34,177 nucleotides of DNA from Planctomycetaceae bacterium (GCA_002683215.1 NYSY01000166.1:1-34177); one strand, 5' to 3'; positions 8,229 through 16,483 are shown, counted from the first letter of the stretch. The notes: generated by a model not told the origin, from the letters alone. A program made the numbers and translations.

Positions 8229-9089
8229 TCAGGCGACTTCGGCGTCCGGGACGGGCATGGCGGCGTGGAGTTCCTCGGGGGCGGCGGGCGAGCGGGGGTC
8301 GTGGTGGACCACCGTCGTGCAAAGGCGCCAGCCGTTTCGTTTCACGATCCGGTGCACATGGAGGCCGCGTTCGTCGATCAGCACGCCGAGGGCCGGTCCC
8401 GGAATGCCGAAGGCTCCGGTGTTGATCACGTCTCGCGAACCGATCCGCCGGATGCCGGCTCGATGTGAATGCCCGACGATGACCACGCGGCTCTTCGGGG
8501 CGAAGCGATCCGCGAAGGTGTTCATCCGTCGGGGGTTCTGCACCCAGTAACGCATGATCGCCGCGAGCTTTCTGGGTTTGCGGAGCGTGTCGAAGATGGT
8601 GGTCGGTTTGCCGAGGTCGCCGTGCACCTCCCATTCCGCCTCCGCGGCTTCGCGACAGGCGTGGAACACGCCCGTGAGGGAGTCGCGTTCCTCCGGCGTC
8701 TGCGCGGCCTCGACCTCGCGACGTCGATCGCGAATGAGGCGTGCGGAATCGGACCACGGCGCGACCGCGGGATCGACCGCATCCCCATGGGTGACGAAGA
8801 CCGAGTCGCCGGCGAGCATGAGATGGCGGTGGGGGGAGAGGCTGGGATCGTGGTTGCCGGAAAGCAGCACGAGGCGGGTACCGGATCGACGGCACCGATC
8901 CCGGAGGGCATCGAGTTCCCGTCGTGCCGTCGCCGCCCATTCCTCGATGTGGAGTTCCGCGGTATCGCCGTTGACGACGAGGATCTCCACCGCCTCGATC
9001 AGCGGCGCGAGCTCGTCGGCGGTCGCCACCATCCCCATGCGGCCGAGGTGCATGTCCGAGATGATGAGCATCGGTCGTCGCTTCGGCAC
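8229..9089 (-). CDS. Calcineurin-like metallophosphoesterase
   Basis: Binuclear-metal phosphoesterase with all five blocks of the fold: SDMHLG (D12, H14), NGDTAE (D42), GNHD (79-82 region), THGD (H101) and GHSHR (206-210). The 286-residue size and the DMHL...GNHD...HGD...GHSH order resemble the LpxH/YfcE-like group. LpxH (UDP-2,3-diacylglucosamine hydrolase of lipid A synthesis) is possible, but nothing nearby supports it, so the substrate is left open. No signal peptide is seen, so it should act in the cytosol. It converges with mvaB (13-base gap). It lies 4 bases downstream of the GGDEF gene on the same strand, so it is probably the last gene of that operon. Confidence 0.85.
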   Translation of the reverse strand: MPKRRPMLIISDMHLGRMGMVATADELAPLIEAVEILVVNGDTAELHIEEWAATARRELDALRDRCRRSGTRLVLLSGNHDPSLSPHRHLMLAGDSVFVTHGDAVDPAVAPWSDSARLIRDRRREVEAAQTPEERDSLTGVFHACREAAEAEWEVHGDLGKPTTIFDTLRKPRKLAAIMRYWVQNPRRMNTFADRFAPKSRVVIVGHSHRAGIRRIGSRDVINTGAFGIPGPALGVLIDERGLHVHRIVKRNGWRLCTTVVHHDPRSPAAPEELHAAMPVPDAEVA

Positions 9090-9093
9090 CGCG

Positions 9094-10542
9094 TCACGCT
9101 CCAGAGTCTTCGGCGGGCGGATCCACCGCCTCGCATCGGGACCGTGCGCCGGGACCGAAGGTGATGGCGTTCTTGCCGGATCGCTTCGACTCGAGGGCGA
9201 GTTGATCGGCGTGGCGAAGAAGGCTCGGGCCGTCGTGGCCGTCCCAGGGGAAGGTCGAAAGGCCGGCGGAGATGCTGAGCGTGCCGGGCGCGTTCAGCCC
9301 GATCTGGGGGAATCGAAGGTCGCACACCTGCGATTGGAATCGGTGTGCGATCTGTTCGACCGACTCCGGAGGGGTCGATCGCTCGCCGCGTGGACCTTCC
9401 TGGTCACTGAAGATCACCACGAACTCGTCGCCACCGATCCGGAACACATGGTCTCCGCGTCGAATCGTGACTCGGAGGAGCTCCACGGTCTCGCGGAGGA
9501 CTTCGTCGCCGGCCTCGTGACCGTACTCGTCGTTGTACTTCTTGAAGTTGTCGATGTCGAAGACCATCAGGGTGACGATCCGTCGTTCGCGCCGCGCCGC
9601 ATCGAGCGTCTCGAGCAGGACGCGCTCGAACGCCCTTCGATTGCCGGCACCGGTGAGTTCATCGGTTTCGCAGAGCGTCTCGAGGCCGCGGAGGTGGCGG
9701 TCCAGCGCGAGCCAGTGCGCGAGCCACTCCGCCCAGCGCGTGAGGTCGTCGATCCCGATCGTCGTGCTGACCAGCGAGCCGAGCATGGTTCCGGAGAAGT
9801 GGATCGGCGCTGAAGTACGGGCATCCCCGGCGCCGTCGTCCTCCGGGCGGAGCAGGTGCACGTCCTGCGTCCGGAGGTGGGTTCGAATCATGGCGAGGGC
9901 GATCGAACGGACCATGCCGTCGTTCTCGATGACGCTTCCGACGAGATCGACGTCTCCGAGGTCTTCGGGGACCTCGGGGTCGAGGAGGGGGGCATCCTCT
10001 TCGGCGGGTGCGTCGCCCGAGGCCGGCGTCGACGCGTGGGTCGGAACCGAGGCGGGAGCCCGCTCCACCGGCGGCGGGACGGGATGGTCGGGGTCGATGG
10101 CCGTGATCGGTCGATCCGGCATCGAACGGCGCGGTGTCGAGACACCGAGCGCAGTCCGGAGTCTGACCGATGTGGACGGGATCTCGAGCGCGTCGTCGAA
10201 GCCCGCGGCGAGTCCCGCCTCGATCGCGTCGTGCCGACCGGTGGGGACGAGCAGCACGAGTCGGACCCGGCCGTCCACCAGTCGGAACGCTTCGATGATC
10301 CGAGCCGCGGAGAACTCGGGAATCGTGACCGGGACCACCACCGTTCGAATTCCCTCGTCCGCCCGGCACAGGCCGACGCGCGCCACGGCTTCGTAGATGT
10401 CGTCGACGGTCTCGGTCATTCCGGAGACCGCGTCGCGGATCAGTTCGAGCGTCTCGGTGTGCTCCACGCCACCATGGACGAGGAGAATCCGCTCGGCATC
10501 GCCGCGGGAAAGATCGGGTTTGAGGGTCGCCGGGCCGGTCAC
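9094..10542 (-). CDS. GGDEF diguanylate cyclase with divergent N-terminal module
   Basis: Makes cyclic di-GMP from two GTP. The C-terminal cyclase domain starts near residue 293 (DELTGAGNRRAFE), has the metal-binding FDIDNFKKYND near 328 and an intact GGDEF at 370-374. The inhibitory I-site RxxD (R361-RG-D364) sits exactly five residues before GGDEF, so product feedback is expected. Residues 15-135 look like a degraded response-regulator receiver (ILLVHGG...VVVPVT...LVLLVPTG...GFDDALEIP) without a clear phospho-acceptor Asp. A Pro/Ala/Asp-rich linker (about 140-195) and a helical stretch join the two. The start is GTG at 10542, overlapping the previous gene's stop (GTGA). No membrane segment is seen, so it is cytosolic. 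Confidence 0.9.
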   Translation of the reverse strand: MTGPATLKPDLSRGDAERILLVHGGVEHTETLELIRDAVSGMTETVDDIYEAVARVGLCRADEGIRTVVVPVTIPEFSAARIIEAFRLVDGRVRLVLLVPTGRHDAIEAGLAAGFDDALEIPSTSVRLRTALGVSTPRRSMPDRPITAIDPDHPVPPPVERAPASVPTHASTPASGDAPAEEDAPLLDPEVPEDLGDVDLVGSVIENDGMVRSIALAMIRTHLRTQDVHLLRPEDDGAGDARTSAPIHFSGTMLGSLVSTTIGIDDLTRWAEWLAHWLALDRHLRGLETLCETDELTGAGNRRAFERVLLETLDAARRERRIVTLMVFDIDNFKKYNDEYGHEAGDEVLRETVELLRVTIRRGDHVFRIGGDEFVVIFSDQEGPRGERSTPPESVEQIAHRFQSQVCDLRFPQIGLNAPGTLSISAGLSTFPWDGHDGPSLLRHADQLALESKRSGKNAITFGPGARSRCEAVDPPAEDSGA

Positions 10543-11339
10543 GAGGGGTCATCCCTTCCGGAGATCCCCAGCGAGGGAGGATCGTCGAGATCGTCGCCGC
10601 CGAAGAGGTCGAGGAGGTCACGCATTTCCTCATCGGTCAGCGAGGTACGCTCCTCGCGTTCCGCGGGTTCGTCCTCGGCGGGCGGAAGCGGATCAAGTGG
10701 GAGGCCGGGCGCCTCGGGGTGGTCCGTCTCGGGGCGATCCCGGGCATCGAGCATTTCGTGAGGCTCATGGCCGTCGACCTGCTGGCCGGCGTGCACCTCG
10801 ATCGCGACCCGCTCGGTGCAGACCCAGATTCCCACGCTGGGCATGACCTCCCGAATCGTCTGGAAGAGTGGGGCGAGATCCCGCCAGGCATCCCGGTTGA
10901 CCACCACCAGCACCGTTCGTTCCTCGAGGCCGGGCGTCCATTCCGCCCGCATCCGCCGGGCTCTTTCGAAGGTCGCGACTTGCGCCACCGCGAGCAACGG
11001 ATGCTCCGCCCGTTCGAAGGATGATGCGGAAGGCTGTCGAAGCAGGTCCAGAAGCTGCTGGGGAGGGTGTTCGTCCGGCGCAATCAACATGACGCACTTC
11101 ACCGTCGAAGCGTCGTCGTCGATCGTGTTGCCAGCTGAATCCGCCACCTCGAGATCTCCCGGCCCCAAGTCTAGCACCCGCTTTTCCCGGTGCTGGTCGA
11201 ACTTGGAATCACGCGCGGGGTTCGAGTCGGATCCGCGAATATCGGAAGGGGACTTCGCGAAATCCGGCCGCGGACCATCGGTGACGGCGTTTCGCCGCCG
11301 GCGATCGCTCCAGCCGAAATCGACGGGTTCGACGCTCAT
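10539..11339 (-). CDS. Unknown acidic protein coupled to diguanylate cyclase
   Basis: Function not recognised. The central part (about residues 80-195) alternates predicted strands and helices (KCVMLIAPDEH, RTVLVVVNRDAWRDLAPLF, VGIWVCTERVAIEVH), which suggests a small alpha/beta receiver-like fold. The C-terminal 60 residues are strongly acidic and end in a helix-like segment, DEEMRDLLDLFGGDDLDD. The ATG at 11339 overlaps the amidotransferase stop (ATGA), and its own stop overlaps the GTG of the cyclase gene, so the three are probably co-translated. A second possible start is GTG at 11147, with GGGAG 8 bases upstream and a -10-like TAGACT shortly before it. That would give about 202 residues and skip a poorly ordered, Arg/Asp-rich N-terminus. 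A partner or regulator of the cyclase is an inference from position only. Confidence 0.65.
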   Translation of the reverse strand: MSVEPVDFGWSDRRRRNAVTDGPRPDFAKSPSDIRGSDSNPARDSKFDQHREKRVLDLGPGDLEVADSAGNTIDDDASTVKCVMLIAPDEHPPQQLLDLLRQPSASSFERAEHPLLAVAQVATFERARRMRAEWTPGLEERTVLVVVNRDAWRDLAPLFQTIREVMPSVGIWVCTERVAIEVHAGQQVDGHEPHEMLDARDRPETDHPEAPGLPLDPLPPAEDEPAEREERTSLTDEEMRDLLDLFGGDDLDDPPSLGISGRDDPS

Positions 11340-12040
11340 CCGCGACGGCTCCCGCGACAGGCTTCGACGAATGATGCGAAGACGCCCCGGCCCGTGATCG
11401 GATCGTCGGTGCGTTCGGGATGCCATTGAACACCCACCAGGTATCGACGTTCCGTCGCCTCGACGGCTTCGATCACCCCGTCCGGCGCGGTCGCGACGAC
11501 GTCGAGCCGGCCCGGATCATCCAGCGCCTGGACGTGATGACTGTGGACGATGCCTTCGAACCCGCTGCCTCGTACCGGGTGGGTCGCGCCGTCGCGATGC
11601 TGATCGGCGGTGTCGAGATGATCGGGGAGGTGCTGGTCGAGATGACCACCGGCGTGGAGGCCCATCATCTGCATGCCGAGACAGATCCCGAGCACCGGGA
11701 GATCCGGAGCGGCGTGCTCGAGTCGGTCGAGCAGTTCGATTTCGAATGCCTGACGATCCGGGGCAACGAGGGTCGCGGACGGATGGACCGGTTGATCGAA
11801 CCGTGCAGTGTCCGGGTCGTCGCCACCGCTCAGGATCACGCCATCGAGGTGCGGAATGATCTCCGCCGCGGATCCGGGATTGGGAAAAAGGGGGATCGCG
11901 ATCCCGCCGGCGTCCGCGACGCATCTGGCGTAACCACGGCGCAAGCGGATCTGGTCGTCGACGAGATCGGCGGTGACGCCGATGAGCGGTCGGCCATGCG
12001 GGATCGTTGAAATGAGAGGATTCTCCGTCGAGGACAGCAT
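11336..12040 (-). CDS. Class I glutamine amidotransferase, gamma-Glu-GABA hydrolase type (peptidase C26)
   Basis: Cytosolic hydrolase of the PuuD/YvdE-like C26 family, which cleaves gamma-glutamyl bonds such as gamma-glutamyl-GABA. Motifs in order: RPLIGVTAD (residues 17-25), DGVILSGGDDP (66-76), LPVLGICLGMQ (114-124) with nucleophile C120, IVHSHHVQ (164-171) and VGVQWHPE (202-209) with catalytic H207 and E209. The 234-residue length fits a stand-alone member without a synthetase domain. It heads the minus-strand group with the acidic unknown and the diguanylate cyclase, overlapping the former by ATGA. No polyamine genes (puuA, B, C) are nearby, so putrescine breakdown is not supported and the true substrate is unknown. 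Confidence 0.88.
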   Translation of the reverse strand: MLSSTENPLISTIPHGRPLIGVTADLVDDQIRLRRGYARCVADAGGIAIPLFPNPGSAAEIIPHLDGVILSGGDDPDTARFDQPVHPSATLVAPDRQAFEIELLDRLEHAAPDLPVLGICLGMQMMGLHAGGHLDQHLPDHLDTADQHRDGATHPVRGSGFEGIVHSHHVQALDDPGRLDVVATAPDGVIEAVEATERRYLVGVQWHPERTDDPITGRGVFASFVEACRGSRRG

Positions 12041-12105
12041 GTCGGAGGGGTCGGGAGACCCGAAACGTGCCGGAATCGTTCTACGCCACCGATCTGGAGA
12101 GATAG

Positions 12106-12123
12106 AACGGTCCGAAGACCGTT
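12106..12123 (-). other. UUCG-capped hairpin in amidotransferase 5' region
   Basis: On the minus strand AACGGTC-TTCG-GACCGTT forms a perfect 7-bp stem closed by a C(UUCG)G tetraloop, one of the most stable RNA hairpins known. It lies 66 bases before the amidotransferase ATG, so it may be a 5' stabiliser or a processing or attenuation element. No U tract follows, so it is not a standard terminator. On the plus strand it lies upstream of the rpsR promoter and is probably not transcribed. Confidence 0.5.
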
Positions 12124-12164
12124 ATTAACATGCTGCACGCTGATCGAGGGAATTGCAAGAACAC

Positions 12165-12193
12165 TTGTCCATCAATGGCGATTTCGGTACGAT
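12165..12193 (+). promoter_or_regulatory. Predicted rpsR promoter
   Basis: TTGTCC (12165-12170) and TACGAT (12188-12193) are separated by 17 bases and each match the housekeeping consensus at four of six positions. The predicted transcript would start near 12200 and have a leader of about 120 bases before the rpsR ATG. No other candidate of similar quality is seen between 12041 and 12321. Confidence 0.5.
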
Positions 12194-12205
12194 CCCCGGT
12201 TCGTC

Positions 12206-12263
12206 GCCGCCCTGGGCCCGGACCCTTGGCGGCTGTCTGAAACGGCTCGTTCGAAGACGAGCC
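12206..12263 (+). promoter_or_regulatory. Structured leader of rpsR (two hairpins)
   Basis: Hairpin 1: GCCGCC (12206-12211) pairs with GGCGGC (12228-12233), with an inner GGG/CCC helix (12214-12216 with 12223-12225). Hairpin 2: GGCTCGT (12244-12250) pairs with ACGAGCC (12257-12263), with a 6-base loop. Both fall in the predicted 5' leader. Ribosomal protein leaders often bind their own product, and S18 together with S6 is known to bind a leader in other bacteria. I could not identify that specific motif here, so autoregulation is an inference. Confidence 0.45.
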
Positions 12264-12321
12264 CGGACATCCACGGCATCGGATCGGGCTTTCTCTCGAT
12301 CCTCCACCGGAATCCAGACCC

Positions 12322-12552
12322 ATGACCCAGTTCCAGGCCGCCCCCACCATCCCGCTCAAGACCGGTACCGACGGCAAGCACTACGTCGACTACAAGTCCG
12401 TTGACGACCTCCGTCGGCTCATGACGCCGAACGGCAAGATCTACACCCGAAAGCGTCTTGCCGCGTCGGCCCGGGAGCAGCGACGGGTGGCCCAGGCGAT
12501 CAAGCGGGCGCGGTACATGTCGCTCCTGCCCTACACCAGCGCGACGCTCTGA
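12322..12552 (+). CDS. rpsR: 30S ribosomal protein bS18
   Basis: Small-subunit protein that pairs with bS6 on the platform of the 30S subunit. The segment YVDYKSVDDLRRLM (residues 21-34) followed by GKIYTRKRLAASAREQR and AQAIKRARYMSLLPYT is the full bS18 signature. Length of 76 residues is typical. The gene stands alone: rpsF, ssb and rplI, its common neighbours, are not in the window. It has its own predicted promoter, a structured leader of about 120 bases and a very strong terminator 42 bases after its stop, so it looks like a single-gene transcription unit. Confidence 0.96.
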   Translation: MTQFQAAPTIPLKTGTDGKHYVDYKSVDDLRRLMTPNGKIYTRKRLAASAREQRRVAQAIKRARYMSLLPYTSATL

Positions 12553-12593
12553 CGCCGATCCTCGGTGGCCGAGTCCGAAATGCAGAATGAAAC

Positions 12594-12630
12594 CACGAGC
12601 GAAGGCCAAGGCCTTCGCTCGTGTCTGTTT
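12594..12630. terminator. Strong two-way intrinsic terminator after rpsR and the TPR gene
   Basis: CACGAGCGAAGGCC (12594-12607) pairs perfectly with GGCCTTCGCTCGTG (12610-12623). The stem is 14 bp with an AA apex, followed on the plus strand by TCTGTTT and on the minus strand by GTTTC. It lies between the converging rpsR (plus) and TPR gene (minus) and should end both transcripts. Confidence 0.85.
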
Positions 12631-12730
12631 CGGCCCACCCCTCGGTCGGTTCGTTCCGGATCCGTCTTGGTGCCGGGGTCGAACTGCGGCGGTCGTTCGG
12701 TCGATGCGTCGCGGATGTCGTGGATTCCGG

Positions 12731-14119
12731 TCAGCCCTGCCCGGGGCGACGGATCGATCGGATCCGGGTCAGGCCTGCGCTCAGGAGGCCTCGAACCATG
12801 GTGGGGAGCCCGAGAGTCCAGTTCCAGGCCAGCCTGGTGAGGATCCGGGATCGAAGTCGGCGAAGCCCCGGATCGGACGGCGTTACGGTGAGGCCGCGTT
12901 TGGTCCAAAGGAAAGCGGAGACGATCCGGTCATCCTCCATCGCGGCGACGGAGAGGTTGTGCATGCTTCGGATGCAGTCGGGCGCCCGTCGGAGCACCCG
13001 ACGCGAGATCGCGACGCCGCCGTCCGCGTCACCGAGGCGGTAGCGACAGACCGCGAGGCGTCGAAGGATCTCGAGATCCTCGGGTTGCTTTTCGGCGAGC
13101 TGCTCGAACAACGGAAGTGCCTTCGAGGTCGAGCCGACTTCGAGGAGGAGCGAGGCCAGATTGAACATCTCCTCGAAGGATTCCTCGTCCCGGAGTCGAT
13201 CCGCGGCTTCATCCAGCTGCACGCGGGCGAGCTCCGGCTCGCCGCACCCGAGGAGGGCCTCCGCGAGCCGTCGGCGAGCCAGGGGCATCTCGGGATCGAG
13301 GCGACGGGCGATTTCGAATTCCACCCGGGCTTCGTCGAATCGGTGAAGGGCCAGCGCCGCAAGACCGAGTTCCCAGTGTGCCGGAAAATTGGCGGGTTCG
13401 ATCTCGAGCACGCGACGGAATCGATCGACCGCTTCCGGTTGGCGGTCCATCGAGACGAGGAGTCGTCCACACGCGAGGAGCGTCTCGATCGACGCGGGAT
13501 GCTCCCGAAGTTCGGCGAGGTGGAGTTGCAGGGCCCGTTCCGGACGACCCGTCGCGGCGAGGATCGCGGCGATCCTGGAGCGAAGCTGGGGCATGCTCGG
13601 GGCCTGCCGCATCGCCTCTCGATAGCACCAGCTCGCCTGATCGTACGCCTCGGTCTCCGCCTTCAGATCGCCCATCGCGACGAGACAGCAGGGCATCTCC
13701 TCGAATCGCTGCTGCGCTTCGTAGTACGCGATTTCGGCATCTTCGTGTCGTTCGAGCCGGTGGAGGGCCGCGATCAGAATCGCGTGGACCCGCTCTTCAG
13801 CGTCCGTGGACTCGATCGCACGGCGTGCGTGCTCGGCGGCATCCGCGGGTCGGTCCAGCCGGAGCGAGAGCTCGGCGCAGGAAGCGGTGGTGCGATCATC
13901 CTCGGGCAGGAGCAGCGCCGCCTGCCGCATGGAGGCGAGGGCCTCCTCGAGCCGGCCCATCGAATCGAGCACCATCGACAGGGCCGCGTGCCATTCACCG
14001 CGGACCGGGTCGATTTCGATCGCTCGCCGAATCTCCTGCTCCGCTTCCGGGCCGCGACCGTTCGCCAGCAGTCGTTCGGCTCGCTCGGCGTGATCTTCCG
14101 ACTGGTGCCAGTCGCTCAT
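12731..14119 (-). CDS. Tetratricopeptide-repeat protein (462 aa)
   Basis: Consists of about ten TPR-like helical pairs from residue 10 to about 420. Typical units include AEQEIRRAIEIDPVRGEWHAAL, EAVDRFRRVLEIEPANFPAHW and DEARVEFEIARRLDPEMPLAR. Such solenoids are protein-binding scaffolds; no catalytic domain, signal peptide or clear membrane span is present, so a cytosolic adaptor is most likely. The last 40 residues are basic with tryptophans and may bind RNA or a membrane. The ATG at 14119 has GAGGGA 7 bases upstream; the frame is open further upstream but without repeats. It diverges from the HEAT-repeat gene across 135 bases that contain a -10-like TAGAAT at 14181-14186 and its complement. 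The partner protein is unknown. Confidence 0.85.
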   Translation of the reverse strand: MSDWHQSEDHAERAERLLANGRGPEAEQEIRRAIEIDPVRGEWHAALSMVLDSMGRLEEALASMRQAALLLPEDDRTTASCAELSLRLDRPADAAEHARRAIESTDAEERVHAILIAALHRLERHEDAEIAYYEAQQRFEEMPCCLVAMGDLKAETEAYDQASWCYREAMRQAPSMPQLRSRIAAILAATGRPERALQLHLAELREHPASIETLLACGRLLVSMDRQPEAVDRFRRVLEIEPANFPAHWELGLAALALHRFDEARVEFEIARRLDPEMPLARRRLAEALLGCGEPELARVQLDEAADRLRDEESFEEMFNLASLLLEVGSTSKALPLFEQLAEKQPEDLEILRRLAVCRYRLGDADGGVAISRRVLRRAPDCIRSMHNLSVAAMEDDRIVSAFLWTKRGLTVTPSDPGLRRLRSRILTRLAWNWTLGLPTMVRGLLSAGLTRIRSIRRPGQG

Positions 14120-14254
14120 TTGATGATCCCTCGCAGGAAGGAAAGCCGAAGAAGAAGAGGAGCCGTGCGAGCGGCAGAGATAGAATACGTCGAACAGCAT
14201 CCGCGTACGAGTGTCGGGCAACGCAGCCTGCCCGATAATCCGGAAGGCCGCGAA

Positions 14255-16483
14255 ATGCATGATTCCCGGGGCATTCCGCTCGGAATCGAATGGAGTACCG
14301 AGTCCATGTCCGCCACCCACGCCAACCCGATGCGCTCCCGGGTCGCGACGCGTCCGCGGCGGATCGTCATGGTTCGACGGAGCATCGGAGGCGGGGTGAT
14401 GCTGGCCGGGGCGTTCGCCATCAACTGCTCCGCGGTCTCGACGCCCTCGGCTCCGAAGGACGGGGTGGTCGTTTCGTCGGGCGAACGCTTCGGCGCACCG
14501 CGTGCGACGGTCACGAACCGATTCATCGACGAGGACGTGGTGTATCTCGCATCGGTCTTCGCGAACCCCGCGGTACCGCGCGAACTTCGCGTCGGTGCCG
14601 CCGAACGGATGGCTCGGCTGGGTTCACCCGAAGCCGCGAGCGCGATCGGCACGGGGCTCGATTCGGATTCGACCGAGACCCGGGAGATCGTGGTCGAAGG
14701 CGTGCGGAAGAACGGCCGAGCCTCGGATGCCATCGTCGATCGAATCGCGAACGCCGCGATCGCCGGCCGCATCGGGAGCGAAGACGCCTCCTTCATCATC
14801 GGCCGATCGGGGTCGACCGCGATCGAGCGGCTCATGCTCGTCGTGGCCGAGGCGTCGGATCCGGCGGCGAGGGCCCGCGGCTTCGAGCTGCTCGGAGGCA
14901 TCAACGATCCCGCCGCCGCCCGCACCCTGGTGGAGGCGATGCAGCAGGCTTCTCCCGGCGGTGACGACGCGGTCGCGATCGATGCGGCGCTGCGTCGCTG
15001 GTCCGACACCTCCTCCACTCGAGACGCCGCGGCATGGCGGGCGTGGTGGACCAAGATGAACATCGACGGATCCGCCTCGCAGGCGCTCGGGCAACTGGTC
15101 GATCGGATCGAGCGGGCGAACCGACGGGCCGCCCGGGCGGAGGCGCGTGCCGACGCTCTTGCGTCCAGGCTCGCCGAACTCCACGCCCGGTTGCTGGCGA
15201 CGTTGCCCGAGTCGGATCGCGATCAACGGATCCTCGAGCTCCTCGAGGACGAGGAACTCCCGCTTCGGGCCGCCGCGATCGCCCAGGTCGAGCGAATGCT
15301 TCGAAACGGTCGGATCCTTCCGGAAGTGCTTCGGGCCGGGTTGCTCTCGACCCTCGACGACCCGGATCCGACGATCCGGATCACCGCAGGTCGGCTTCTT
15401 GAAACCGTGGGTGGCGAGGATTTCGCGGCGAAGATGGTGGCGTCGCTCGAAGACGAGGCCGATCCCGCCGTGCTCTCGGCGGGGCTCGAACTTCTCGGCA
15501 ACCGTGCGCGACCCGCGGTGGTTCGGCTGGCGATCCGGCACCTCGACGGGGACGATCCGGAAGTCGTCCGGCAATCGGCGAGGGCGCTCGCCACCGTCGC
15601 CGCCGCCGGCGTGCTCGAGCCGGAGCGGATGGCGGAGATCCGTGCGGCGATTCCGGCCGCGGACCGGGTCCGCGATTCGGAGATCGCCCGCCTCGCGGTG
15701 CTGGTGGCCGTCGACCCCGGCGACCCATCCCTCGTCCGATTGCTCGGTCACGAGGACCGTCGAGTTCGCCGCGGGGCCGCGGAAGGATTTCTCGGTCGTG
15801 GACAGCGTGAGGCGCTCCGCCGGAATTCAGAAACACCCGAGGTCCGGCGAATCGCCTGGCAGGCATGGTCGGGCGACGCCGTCGATCCCGAAGGCCTCGC
15901 GGTCCTCCTCGAACTTCGTCCCCCGGAGGATGCGGAGGAGGCCGATCAGGTCAACTGGGGACTCGCCATCGCCAGGGTCCTCGAGCGGCTCCCGGCGGAG
16001 CAGGTGCTCGCGGCCGACGACGTGCTCGGCGACGAACCGGCTCGTTTCGAGGACCGCCGCGCGGCACTCGTCCGGGCCGCGATGTCCGAATCACAGCCGA
16101 AGCCCGATCGAGACGCCGCAGCCCGCCGTCTGGCCCGGCGGCTCATCGAGGCCGGGCGGCCCATCGAGGCCGCGAACGAGCTTCGACTGCTCGGTGCCGA
16201 CGCCGACTCCACCCTCGGTCTCGACCTCTTCGAGGCACTCGTCCTCGCGGAGGCGTGGGAAGAGGCGGGAGGGGTCCGTTCCGATCCACCGGCCTGGGTG
16301 GCGTTTCTCGAGGCCTCCGCGATCCCGGAGCCACGGCTCGCAAGAGTCCTCCTCCAGGAGATCGATCGTCGATTCGGTGACTCGCTGGACGAACCCCAGC
16401 GGGTCGCGGTGGAAGCGGTTCGAGTCCTGCTCGTCGACGCGAGCGACGCCGTCGGTTCCGAGCCCGTCGCCGACGGCATCTGA
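14255..16483 (+). CDS. HEAT-repeat envelope protein
   Basis: A 742-residue protein with an N-terminal export signal, a coiled coil and HEAT repeats. After a basic stretch (PRRIVMVRRS) there is a hydrophobic core, GGGVMLAGAFAINCSAVS. The Cys could be a lipoprotein anchor, although AINC is not a standard lipobox. Residues 275-315 form a charged Ala/Arg/Glu coiled coil. HEAT-type helical repeats (e.g. LPLRAAAIAQVERMLRNG, DPTIRITAGRLLETVG, DPEVVRQSARALATVA) fill about 330-520. I choose the ATG at 14255 because GGAAGG lies 7 bases before it; an in-frame ATG at 14306 is nearly as plausible and gives a more normal signal peptide. It diverges from the TPR gene. No enzymatic motif is seen; a scaffold in the envelope is the likely role. 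Confidence 0.78.
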   Translation: MHDSRGIPLGIEWSTESMSATHANPMRSRVATRPRRIVMVRRSIGGGVMLAGAFAINCSAVSTPSAPKDGVVVSSGERFGAPRATVTNRFIDEDVVYLASVFANPAVPRELRVGAAERMARLGSPEAASAIGTGLDSDSTETREIVVEGVRKNGRASDAIVDRIANAAIAGRIGSEDASFIIGRSGSTAIERLMLVVAEASDPAARARGFELLGGINDPAAARTLVEAMQQASPGGDDAVAIDAALRRWSDTSSTRDAAAWRAWWTKMNIDGSASQALGQLVDRIERANRRAARAEARADALASRLAELHARLLATLPESDRDQRILELLEDEELPLRAAAIAQVERMLRNGRILPEVLRAGLLSTLDDPDPTIRITAGRLLETVGGEDFAAKMVASLEDEADPAVLSAGLELLGNRARPAVVRLAIRHLDGDDPEVVRQSARALATVAAAGVLEPERMAEIRAAIPAADRVRDSEIARLAVLVAVDPGDPSLVRLLGHEDRRVRRGAAEGFLGRGQREALRRNSETPEVRRIAWQAWSGDAVDPEGLAVLLELRPPEDAEEADQVNWGLAIARVLERLPAEQVLAADDVLGDEPARFEDRRAALVRAAMSESQPKPDRDAAARRLARRLIEAGRPIEAANELRLLGADADSTLGLDLFEALVLAEAWEEAGGVRSDPPAWVAFLEASAIPEPRLARVLLQEIDRRFGDSLDEPQRVAVEAVRVLLVDASDAVGSEPVADGI

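Noticed and set aside
8229-9089. Assigning the metallophosphoesterase as LpxH
   Set aside because: Fold motifs are shared by many phosphoesterases and no lipid A genes are in the window.
11336-12040. Assigning the amidotransferase as PuuD of putrescine breakdown
   Set aside because: Motifs fit the family, but there are no other puu genes nearby; substrate left open.
12200-12321. Known S6:S18 leader RNA motif upstream of rpsR
   Set aside because: Two hairpins are present, but I could not match the specific bulge and conserved trinucleotide arrangement, so only a generic structured leader is reported.
12458-14254. Plus-strand frame open from 12458 into the HEAT-repeat gene, suggesting a protein of over 1300 residues
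   Set aside because: This part is antisense to the TPR gene, which has clear repeats and a ribosome binding site; the frame crosses the rpsR end and its terminator. It is a G+C-rich shadow frame.
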